From Pontederia crassipes (taxonomy: Eukaryota > Streptophyta > Magnoliopsida > Commelinales > Pontederiaceae): a stretch of 64,000 nt of DNA. The notes below the pieces were generated by a model. That model was not told the DNA's origin. It ran no database searches and worked only from the letters and a program-made list of their open reading frames with translations. Positions 22,157 through 32,159 of this stretch are shown piece after piece. A program made the translations under genes and the position numbers. Every line of letters begins with the position of its first letter. The first letter of the stretch is position 1. The stretch is taken from NCBI GenBank assembly GCA_030549335.1, contig CM060195.1, forward strand, positions 17,167,501 through 17,231,500, in the 5' to 3' direction.

Positions 22157-22993
22157 TGTTGACCATGTATCCAAATAGATAGAGGCAATTCCAACCATAG
22201 ATGCTGATTCCAGGACTGTTATCAAGCTTTTCAAAGAGACAATCTTCCCAAGATTTGGAATCCCAAGAGTTGTCATCAGTGATGGAGGGAGCCACTTTAT
22301 TGAAAAGTATTTTGAGAACCTCCAAACAAGTATGGGGTCAGGCACAAGGTCTCAACTGCTTACCATCCTCAAACTAATGGCCAAGCAGAAATTTCAAATA
22401 GGGAAATCAAGACTATTTTGGAGAAAATAGTTTCCTTGACTAGGAAGGATTGAAATTTGAGATTAAATAAGGCACTTTGGGCATACAGGACAGCATATAA
22501 AACTCCAATAGGTACCTCTCCCTACAAATTGGTTTATGGAAAGACATGTCATCTACCAATTGAGTTGAAACGTAATGCCTATTGGGCAGTCAATGCATTG
22601 AATTTTGATATGCATGCATGTGGACAGAAGAGGCTTTTACAAATTGATGAATTGGATGAAATTAGGCTAAATGTCTACCATAATTCAGAATTCTACAAGG
22701 AGAGAACAAAGAGATGGCATGATAGCAGAATTTTGAAGAAAGAATTCAAGGTTGGAGACCTTGTATTGTTATACAACTCATGGTTGAAAGTATTCCCTGG
22801 AAAATTAAAATCAAGGTGGAGTGAACCTTTCAAAGTCCACAAGGTTTATCCCTATGGAGCTGTGGACCTTCTGAATGCTAAGGATGATATATTCAATGTC
22901 AATGGACAGAGGTTGAAGCTGTACAACCCCACATCTCTGAATTCAACTAAGGAGGTGCTAAATTTGCAAGATTTGCCAAGTTTGCCTTGCTGA
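22157..22993 (+). pseudogene. pol: E2 integrase core (continued) and C-terminus
   Basis: Continues from 11607. VDHVSK carries the first catalytic Asp, then [11 protein letters not shown] the second. A frameshift near 22325 separates [10 protein letters not shown], with the catalytic Glu, into another frame. A TGA at 22453 (TGG in E4) then precedes the long open part from 22457: [50 protein letters not shown] and the C-terminal [20 protein letters not shown] with [12 protein letters not shown]. The stop at 22991-22993 looks like the natural end of pol. Inactive. Confidence 0.88.
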
Positions 22994-24535
22994 ATTCAAG
23001 TGGAACAATGTCTAGCCTAAGACACTAAAGTAGGGCACTTCTTGGGAGGTAACCCAAGCCATTTTACACTTAATCTTTTTGTTTTGCAGGAATAAAGAAG
23101 GGAGGAATCAGATCAATCCACAAATTGGTAATTAGGGAGTACCCATACCCTTAATTTTAATTTTTCTCTTTGAAACCTTATTAATAACTAATATTATCTT
23201 TTCATTCATGCTGAAATCATATTAATATATGAATCATCATTCATATCAGTTGTCCCAATCCATCATAGCTGAATTTCAGTGCATTTTAGTGAATTTCAAT
23301 GCATTGTTGAATTATGCACCCTAAAAATCTGATATTGAATATACCACTGATATCTCTTGTTTCCCTGTAGGATTTGCTGCAATTCATGAAGTATGGATCA
23401 CCTGAAGACTCTGATTGAAATACAAGAACCATTGGAAATGATCAAATGCACAATTCCATCAATTTCATACCCTCCCAACCCTCTCCCTTACCTTAATTTT
23501 CATCACTGTGGACAGTACTGAGAGTAAGCTTGGGGGAGGAAACCTGATGCTTTTTTAACCTTTACACCATATTTTCAATCTATTTTAATGTTTATATCAT
23601 CAATTACCACCAGGTTATTATTGTTTGAACAAGTTATCACTCATATTCACTCGGTTATCACTAGTTATCACTGATTATCATTTTTTGGACTCAATTCAAT
23701 TCTTGCACTCATTCTAACTCTAAAATGGATAAAATACTTCATTATGACAGTTGGTACACTCCAATATCAAGTGGACAACTTGGCCATTAGTCTTCTTGCT
23801 TTAATTGACATCATCAATTCAGAGGCATTTGAATTACATTTCAGCTGAAAAAATTTCTTTTTGTGGGTAACACTAGCTGACATTCATGGATTAAATGGAA
23901 AGTAGAAGATGTCTAGAAAGGAGTCAAGGCTCTTGCTGCCATGTTAAATAGAAAATCTTGACTATTTTCATTTAAGGGTTTAAACTATACTTGAGTTTGA
24001 ACCATTGCTCATTTCATGATCAGAATAGAAAAAGAAAAATGGAAAAAGGAAAAGTGAAAAGTTACATTTTGCATTGCATGCATGCATAAATAAAGAGAGT
24101 GAAATTCTAAAAAGGAACCTCTCTTGAATAAAACCAGAATTTTTATCCTGTGACCAGCATGAATAAAAATCAGGTCTTGACCTGTTTACTTGCATTTCAT
24201 GAATAAAAGTAATGTGTTAAACATGTTTAAACAGTGGAAAATATGTTCATGAAGAGATTGATGTTTCAAACTTTTTAGTAAAGTTGACAATCCTTGAAAT
24301 CCAAATCAGTTAATGTTAGTACTTCTTTCATGGCTTAAATTTGCTTTAACCTTTGTGATTCCTCAGCTAGAATTTGAAAATTGGAAAGAATGGGATGGAC
24401 TGTTGGCAAAGTGGGAAACTCATTGGACTTAATTCAGCTGATTTTTAATTCATTTGTGGATTGTTAATTCAAGTTTGTCCTTAATTTCTGAATGTTTTGC
24501 TTGAGGACAAGCAAAAGGCTAAGATTGGGAGAGTT
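22994..24535 (+). other. E2 3' non-coding region
   Basis: Begins with a block also seen in E4 (GGGCACTTCTTGGGAGGTAA near 23034), common after pol in Athila-like elements. It holds an internal hairpin (ACTG-TGGA-CAGT, 23505-23516) followed by AAGCTTGGGGGAGG (23525-23538) and the terminal hairpin TTTTGCTTG-AGGA-CAAGCAAAA (24495-24516). The 3' polypurine tract is degenerate (AAGATTGGGAGAGTT, 24521-24535). No gene seen. A reverse-strand open frame at 23980-24195 is incidental. Confidence 0.75.
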
Positions 24536-27165
24536 TGATCACTAGCTGATCATATTATGTTTTTATCCCATTTTCTATTCAAATCACCCATATTGAGCCC
24601 TCAAATTGCCTAAGTTTTGGCCAATTATGTTTGGAATGCAAGGATTATGATAACTAGTTGATCTTTCTCATTTTATACCTAATTCCATGTGCATAGAGGT
24701 TCTGAATTGCTAAAATTCATAAATACTTCAATTCTATGCCAAGTTATCATTTTTAGGGCAAGTTATCATTCCAATGTGCAAAGTTATCATTATTTTAATT
24801 GAGCTGATTTTTAGTTATTATTTTGCTCTAAATCCCTTACCATCATGAATTATTCATATTTGGATAACCATATTTCAATTTGTGCAAGGTTATCACTCCA
24901 TTTCATAAGTTATCATTTTTTAGTGTCAAGTTATCTTTAAGGGCAAAACTGTCATTTCGATACGCAAAGCTATCAATTCTGCATAAAGGCATTAGGCAAT
25001 CACTAAATTACTGTCTTAACTCATTGCTGTTCAAATTTGATTTCTATGAAGACATTAGGCAATCATAAAGGCATAAAGGTATTTGGCACCCAAGTTATAA
25101 TTTCTATGAAATCTTATCCACATTTGATTTCTGACATCATTCACTTGCCATCTTAATCTCTTTGATGCTTTCAATGCTCTGAACTACTCATATTTGAACA
25201 TTTTCCATGATATATGCAAAGTTATCATTCAATGCCTCCAAACTATTATTTTTTATTTTGGTTTTCAATTATGCACAATACCAAACCCCATTTGATTATT
25301 GAGCTGATTTCACTTGCTGTCACAATCCTTATTTGTTTAAATTTTATTAAAAGACTTTGATGCTTGCTATTTTAGCCCTTCTATCAGGTGAAATAAGGCT
25401 GCACAAAGGAGAAAAAGGAGGGGGGACCACCTACGTTTTGTTGTCCAAAAGCAGTCACAGCAGTTGGAATCTTAGGCCATTGGACAGGTGGCTTGAATCA
25501 GAAGAATGGAATAATTTGATGCTGATCTAAGGGTGGAAGGAAGTCATATATAAGCTGAAAACCCTAAGAATTAAGGGAGAGGCTGGCCATTGCAGAGTTT
25601 TGAGCAAGACAGGAAAGCAAGGAAGAGGAGCTGAAGTATTGCTGCTGCTGATTTCTCCTGTCGACAACTCTTAGTTCAGGATGTTTTCTATCAATTCTTC
25701 CTACTATTGTGTATCAATCTCTGTAATTATGAGGAGCTAAACTCCATTTCTCCTAGGATAGGGTAATAGTCTAATTAATTATGGATGGGATGTGGACAAA
25801 TTTGATTTCCTGCACTGAAATTTGATTTCTAGTTTTGCAATTTCTGATTTCTGTTTCTGAAATCTGTTTGCATGAATCTGTTCTTGACATTGAAAGATCC
25901 TATTTGTATCTACAACTGAGAGGTTGTCCTTGTGATCTATTCTTATTCAGAAATGAATCAAGAACCAATGGCATTTTCTAGGTTCAAACCAAATTAAGAA
26001 TCTGATTTTCTGATTGTTGATTTCTGATTTCCCATTTCTGATTTCTGAACTTGTTGAATCTGTTTTCACCATTGTGGAGCCCTAATTGAATTAATAACTG
26101 AGAGATTACTTATGATTTCATTTTTGTTCAGAAATGAATCAAGAGTCAATGGTAATTCCAAGGTTCAATCCCTGAATTAATGCAAACTATCCATTGCAGA
26201 TTTCTGGTTTTCAATCCTGATTTCTAAATCCGAAATCCTGAAATTGTGGAATCTGCCTTGTTATTGTTAAACCCCTGGTTTCATTTAATCACTGAGAGGT
26301 GTACTTAAGGTTTTCTTGCTGTTCAGAGATAAACCAAGAAACAATTGCAAGTGCTGAGTTCCATATGTAATTGAGTGCTGATTCATATCCAATTCATTAG
26401 TGAAAATGTGGATTTCATTTTCATTTACAGTTGAAAGGCTGATTTAAAATCCTCTTATAGTTTAGAGATAAATCAAGAAGCATTAGCACTAATATTGGAT
26501 TGATTTCATTCCTGTTTAGTTAATTGAAGCATTTCCTTCATTTTCAAAGTGCAATTGATTGTTATCATTTCAGATTTCATTAAATTCCCAAAATTCAGCA
26601 AGGAATTTTGTTCTTGAGCCTAATGATAACTTGATATTCAGTGGGGATCCTCTTCTAATTCAATCTAGTTAACATTTATATGAGAATATAATGATTAGTT
26701 TTGGACAAATTCAGTTGTGAGAGCAGCCATGTTAAGATTGAATCAGATTTGACTAAGAATTGATAACTTATCCCATTCCATCCATAATTAAGTTAGATGA
26801 ACCCCAACTTCTTGGAGAACCTTTCTCATTGATAGATAAACTCTTTTAGCCTCTAGTTTAGCATTTACAATTCAGTTTTGATAAATTTCCAAAAATCCAA
26901 AGACAACTATCATTTTAGCCATTTATAGAAATTGGTTTTCACTTTCTTTCAATTTCTTGAAATTTTAACTTTAGTTAAGGCTAATCTAGACTGTTTAGGG
27001 AGTCCTAGGCTTCAAATAATTGTGGATACGATATTTGGATAGACTACAATTGACCTGTATACTTGCAGTAGAGAGTGAATTAGGGAGTTAGATCAAAAAT
27101 TGAAAAATTAGAAATTTGACCCCAAAATCAGCAAGTTATCACTACACCCCTCATATCACTTATCA
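24536..27165 (+). mobile_element. E2 3' LTR (about 2.6 kb)
   Basis: Starts TGATCACTAGCTGATCA after the polypurine tract and ends TTATCA. The right end was set by comparison with E4, where a 5-bp target duplication fixes the boundary. U3 repeats the word AAGTTATCA (24739-25240). TATATAAG is at 25547-25554. Downstream, TTTCTGATTTCTG and OAGAAATGAATCAAGA-type blocks recur (the latter read CAGAAATGAATCAAGA). The next bases, ACTTG (27166-27170), should be one target duplication copy. Confidence 0.82.
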
Positions 27166-27195
27166 ACTTGTAATAAAAGGTTATTTACAAATAGA

Positions 27196-28250
27196 ATGTG
27201 TTTGATTTTTGCATGCATTAGAGGATTCAAACTTTTTCAAATTGATGTAAAATTGGCTTTTCTAAATGGTTTTATAAATGAGGAAGTTTATGTTGAGCAA
27301 CCTCATCGTTTTAAAAATTCAGATTTTTCTAATCTTGTATTTAGTCTTTTCAAAGCTCTTTATGAATTTAAAAAATCTCTAGAGCTTGGTATGAGAGACT
27401 AATTACTTTTTTGATTGAAAATGATTTTCAAAAAGGGAAAGTTGACACCATATTATTTTTGAAACATATGAAAAATGATATTTTAATAGTTCATATTTAT
27501 GTTGATGATATCCACTAATGAATGCTTGTGCAAAGAGTTTGAATTTTTTTATGAAAAAAGAATTTGAGATGAGTTTTGTAAGCGAGTTCACATTCTTTCT
27601 AAGCCTACAAGTCAAGCAAATCAAGGATAAAAATCTCTCAATTAAGAGAAGTTACTAGGGAGTTGCTTAAAAGATTTAGAATAGATGAATGTAAGCCAAG
27701 TTCAACTCCCATGAATACTACAATCATATTGGAATAAAGATGAAAAAGAAAAATCCATCGATCAAAGAAGGTATCTATATCGTATATTATGTTTAGTGTA
27801 TACTTGTGTACTAAATTTCAATCCGCACTAATCTCACTTAATTATCGTTGAAAGAATATTTCAGTATTTAAAGCATATATGTGATCTAGGCATTTGGTAT
27901 GATAGGAATTTATCCTTTGACTTACATGCCTACACCGATGCGGATTTTGCTGGATGTAAAGTTGATAGGAAACGAACTAGTGGGATGTGTTGCCTTCTTG
28001 GTACCTCTCTTATCTCATGGGTTAGCAAAAAGTAAAACTTCATTGCACTCTCTACTATCGATGTCGAATATATAGTAGTTGATAGTTGTTGTGCATAAAT
28101 ATTATGGGTAAAACAACAATTATTTGATTATGGTATAAGTTGTTCAAGTAGACCCATGACGTGCACAAGTGCAATAGAAATAACCAAAAATTCAATTCAA
28201 CATTTTAGGATAAAGCATATGGACTTGTAGACGTGAATTTGGAATGTTAG
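27196..28250 (+). pseudogene. pol: Copia reverse transcriptase and RNase H remnant
   Basis: Starts inside RT with FACIRGFKLFQIDVKLAFLN, FINEEVYVEQPHRFKNSDFS and ALYEFKKS, the classic copia order (FxxDVxxAFLNG, then ALYGLKQ). YVDD of the catalytic site can be read near 27500 (HIYVDDI). Later pieces include the RNase H block (CGFCW near DADFAGCK, 27940) and FRIKHMDL-like near 28205. Many stops and shifts. E2 truncates the left side at about the LExIRM region. Confidence 0.82.
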
Positions 28251-29244
28251 GAACTTGATTGCCTCTCAATTCATCACATGAATGACTTGGTTATGCAAGT
28301 ATCATTTGTGAATCAAATTGAATATAAAAAGGTGTTGCACAACACAAACATCCAGACCAATCGATCGCTTTGAAACAGACCGGATGCCCATTAAGTCATT
28401 AAATATCTGATTTTGCTTGACAAAATATGCACTTCCATATCGAACCCCCAAAATTATTTCGGACGCTCGTTTGATTTACACAGAATCCCTATTTCTAGAA
28501 CGGATGACCGATCTAAAAATGGACGTCTGTTAATAATGCACAGATGTGGTTAGGCTCAATAATGGTCATCCGAAAGTATATCAGTCGCCCGTTTAGATGC
28601 AATATAAAAGGATGCTGACCGAAAAATTGCGATAAATTTTTTGAAACCCTCATTTCGAACGCTCAATTTCGCGTGTCCGCGCCTGCCGTCGTTGATTCCC
28701 GACCCTCTACGAGGCAAGAGTCCACTTGTGACCTTCCTCATGTCCAGTGACCGTCTAGAAACCTCCCTAGTGACCGATGACCACGGTCCACCCTTCGGTT
28801 GGTCTTACGACTCGATCTTTTCTCCCTATTTTCCCTCTGAGATCATTTTTCATCTTAATTTTTTCGACGCTGCCGCTCATCATTGCAGGGGTAAAGCTTA
28901 GTGACTTTCCAGAGTTTCTTAGGGGAGACTTCACACGATTGTTCCTCCTTCAGCCCTCTTCTTTTGAGTCGATCCACAATGTACATTAGGGCACTGCTTT
29001 GTCTTCATTTGTTCACAACTTTCTTTCATTGATCATTGTCCATTGTACAAGAGAGTATGCAATGTATCATCCATTAGGGCATTGCTCTATCTCCAATTGT
29101 TCATGACTTGTTTTCATTGTCCATTGTATAAGATTCCTACCTATTAATCTATTTTCCAAACCTTCACGATCTTAGGTTCTTAGAGTGCTTGTAAGGTGTT
29201 TGATAAAATTTTCCTAAGTTTTTTTCTTACTCTAAACACCCTAA
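28251..29244 (+). other. Sirevirus spacer between pol and the env-position ORF
   Basis: No coding frame supported. It contains scattered GGACG/CGGATG words (28380-28560), and a duplicated block: CATTAGGGCACTGCT at 28984 and CATTAGGGCATTGCT at 29081, each followed by similar sequence with TTCATTGTCCATTGTA (period about 97 bp). A pyrimidine-rich stretch precedes the ATG at 29245. Confidence 0.5.
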
Positions 29245-30453
29245 ATGCCTCCGAAAAAGAAGAAAGCTCTTGTTACGCGTAGGAACCAAGGTCCTCTTCA
29301 CATCCACCTTCATCTTCACCATCTTCATCAGACGAGTTTGATTCTCTTCTATTTATTGATGTTTCTACTGCCTTGAATTTTGAACAATTCTACACTTCAA
29401 GAGAGGTAGCACGAGGCATTCAAGTTGATTGGAATTATCTTAATATGAAGTTTGTTCATGATCTATTTGAGGACATTGTGTGGCTTCCACCATAAAAGAA
29501 CTCGTATATCCCATATTGGTTAGACTTTTCTATGCCAACCTCACATTCTCCGAATCCCAATCTTATGTGACCTCTAAAATCCTCGGTCACAACATCAAAG
29601 TCACCACATCTTTGATTTGTAGGACTTTTGGTGTTCCCAATGGAGGACTCAATGACATTGTGACTCATAAATGGCCCTCTGACATCTCTACCATCGAGGT
29701 TCTTGAGGTTGTCTTTTGTGGTGAAGTAGAAAACTTTTCGATGAAAGGGATCCAAAAATTGAATCCCTTACTTCTTGTTGCTCAACATATTGTCAGTCAC
29801 GATCCGGTCATTACACCGATATGACTTATTATGACCTACGCCTCCTTTATTGTTTTCTTCGCAATGACCTTCCTCCGGTAAACTTTGGGCCTACATGAGT
29901 CACCATTTCACGTCCACAAAAGAGAAAATAGGTTCTAAGCACTCTCACAATCTTATTCTTCATTCTTTTCTTACTCGGTTTTTTTGTGAGAATGGTATAA
30001 TCATTTTTGAGACAGAGCCATGCTATATTAAGTGACCCTCTAATATTATTGGGAAGGCCACCTTGAGCGAGTGGGTCTTCTCCAAAAAAGAGCAAGAGGC
30101 GCCACGAGATTCTAATTCTGATGATGCTGCCAATGTAGAGGCTCCTAGAGGATACGAGACCTTCGTCGGAGCCATATCTATGTCCTCCACCTGCATCGTC
30201 GGGTTCTTGGGGTTCTGCTCTCTACATAGGTCTTGAACGTGCCGAGTGGGAGGGGATGATCATGCGTATAAGGCTACACGTATGGATACGGGATATGCGT
30301 ATGGATGGCATGGTCGCACATATGACGCACTTGGAGATTGATTATTGTCACACTCAAGATTGCCTATTTGCATACTTTCGCTCTCATGGATTTGACACCA
30401 CACCATATGAGCGAGATGCGCTTCTGTCAATTGATGATACTCTGGATGCTTAA
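29245..30453 (+). pseudogene. Sirevirus ORF in the env position, degenerate
   Basis: The ATG at 29245 gives MPPKKKKALVTRRNQ, a basic start. An early frameshift leads to a Ser-rich stretch and YTSREVARGIQVDWNYLNMK. The best-preserved part (29480-29824) reads KELVYPILVRLFYANLTFSE, VTSKILGHNIKVTTSLICRT and FGVPNGGL. This resembles the plant transposon protein domain (Transposase_32-like) often found after pol in Sireviruses, from memory. The C-terminal piece (30256-30453) is rich in charged residues, RMDGMVAHMTHLEIDY then YFRSHGFDTTPYERDAL. No intact reading frame; function unknown. Confidence 0.6.
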
Positions 30454-30494
30454 TTTCGTCACTTGATTTTGTTTGTTTGTTCCCCATTTTGATG

Positions 30495-30894
30495 ACGTCA
30501 AAAGAGGGAGATTTGTATTAGTTATTGTGACGAGGATTATGATGTGATGTATTAGACTTGATGTATTACCATTTGTATTGATGGATGTGGATGTTGTTAT
30601 GACTACTATCTTCTATGCTTCTTGATATGTATGTGGATGTTATTTTTGATATGATGTACTAGACGATGCATTTTGATGATATGCTTACATGTATTATCAC
30701 ATTGTATATTGTAAGATTATCGTAGATTTGTGTATAAGAAGATGGGCATTGATTAAGGGGGAGCAATTCACATTTCCATATCTATTTGGCATCATATAAA
30801 AAGGTGAGCATTGATTAAGGGGGAGTAGTTTATATTTTGATACTTATTCATCTCCTCCTTGTCATTTTGTTTACCATCATAAAAAGGGGAAGAT
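30495..30894 (+). promoter_or_regulatory. Sirevirus multiple polypurine tracts
   Basis: Four purine tracts precede the LTR: AAAAGAGGGAGA near 30500, TTAAGGGGGAGCA near 30757, TTAAGGGGGAGTAG near 30818 and AAAAAGGGGAAGA at 30881-30893. The last directly precedes the LTR and is the likely primer. Multiple tracts in this position are a reported Sirevirus hallmark. Confidence 0.72.
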
Positions 30895-31874
30895 TGTTGA
30901 TCCAAAGACCACATCCCAAGTATTTTGAAGAATGACCGCTAGTTACATAGAGCTTGGACATTTTCAAAACGAACAATCGAAACAATTTCGGATGACCGTT
31001 CTGGACAACAAAGACATGGCATTGTTGAGCCGCCAACGGATCCATGAGATGATGAATGGATTGCGAATTACTTGACTCTTGTCCTGGTTTCTTAACTCCA
31101 TGGAGTCCGAGGGGGCACAGGGGAGAAATAGAGCACGTGGCAACGACTATTTTTCTATGGACTACTAACAATGGACGAATGCTGAAAAGACAATGACAAT
31201 GACTATTATTTTACTTAGACGTCGAAACTGTCACGATCGACTGCTGCATATACAACAAAAAGGCGCAATAGTTATTGCGCAAAACCGATGCCCAAAACCA
31301 AAATGGGCACCTGCTTCAGAAGTGGCAGCAAAAGTTTAACTTTTTTCAAAAAATTTGCAATGGCGAAGCCTATAAAAGGGATTCGAAACACTGAAAGAAG
31401 ATTAACCAAACAAGAAAAATTACTCTATGATATCCTTCAAGTCTAAAGCATTTTTTAGAGCTTAATTTCATAAATTATCTCTTCCCTCTTCTAATTCTTA
31501 AGTGTGAACATTATTTGTAAGAAGAAAGAATTAAGAAAGAAGATAGTGTGGTGTAGAAAATGTTATTCTCTCAATAGGATCTCCGACGGTCTTGAGATCG
31601 AGAAGTTGACGCGAAAATGTAGGACAAAGAGTTGAATCGTATATCGTCATATTGTGCCTTCTTGATTTTGATCTATCTTAAGTTATACTTGCTTGCGATT
31701 ATTTTCTAAAATCAATTTTTATGCTTTCAATTATAATTTTTATACATCAATTCATTCATCCTACAGTAATATGTGAAGTTATTATATCATATTGACTTTA
31801 AATACTAGAGGAAAATAAGAATAAGAGTATTGATACTTTCAACGGTTTTTAGACAAAAAAATTAACCCCCAACA
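30895..31874 (+). mobile_element. Sirevirus 3' LTR (980 bp)
   Basis: Begins TGTTG and ends CAACA, a perfect 5-bp inverted repeat. A TATA box (TATAAAAG, 31371-31378) is followed by R/U5. Its right end lies 285 bp before the start codon of the translocator gene, in the same orientation, so it is placed to influence that gene. Confidence 0.85.
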
Positions 31875-32159
31875 AATATTAGAAGAAAATGTTACTCCTA
31901 ATTTCCTCCACTGTCTTCGGTCATCTCTCATCTCTCCCTCCCTCCCTCCCTCCCTCCCCCCAAAAGAAAGAGGGTGTCAGATCCAAATTTACCAAATCCC
32001 GGGAACCATAACCCTAATCCCATTCCCTCCAAATCGTGCCCGATCCCCTCACCTAGATCCCTTCATCTCCTGCAAGATCTGCCGGAATTCATCGCCGGAG
32101 CAGGAATAGAAGAAGAGCGAGAGGCGAAAGCATCACCACCGGCACCATCTCCTCCGGCA
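31875..32159 (+). promoter_or_regulatory. Upstream region and 5' leader of the translocator gene
   Basis: Short interval between the Sirevirus LTR and the ATG. It has no clear TATA box, a CT-rich stretch, and a (CCCT)n run of about six units at 31934-31960, typical of plant 5' leaders. The reading frame stays open upstream of the ATG, to the GTG at 31974, but no in-frame ATG precedes 32160. The G-rich complement of the run could fold into a quadruplex. Confidence 0.55.

Larger units (their letters stand above)
8388..27165 (+). mobile_element. E2: Athila-like Ty3/gypsy retrotransposon, interrupted by E1 and E3
   Basis: E2 pieces visible are 8388-11612 (gag end, protease, RT, RNase H, start of integrase) and 22152-27165 (rest of integrase, 3' non-coding, 3' LTR). 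The order and protein sequence match E4. E1 occupies its left part and E3 splits its integrase. The 5' LTR and most of gag are beyond E1, off-window. Its 3' end (27165) abuts copia reverse transcriptase, so E2 itself is nested in the Sirevirus. Confidence 0.88.
27166..31874 (+). mobile_element. Sirevirus-type Ty1/copia element, 3' half
   Basis: RT/RNase H remnants, a spacer, an ORF in the env position, several purine tracts and a 980-bp LTR, all on the plus strand. The 5' half must lie left of E2, outside the window. The env-position ORF and multiple purine tracts before the 3' LTR are known Sirevirus traits. Confidence 0.8.

Noticed and set aside
23980..24195. Reverse-strand open frame conserved in E2 and E4 (also 55860-56054)
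   Set aside because: Conservation is explained by shared element DNA; low-complexity, no domain, and the two differ by frame-neutral and frame-changing changes alike.
31974..32159. Upstream extension of the translocator protein to 31974
   Set aside because: The frame is open but has no ATG before 32160; family members start close to the 32160 methionine.
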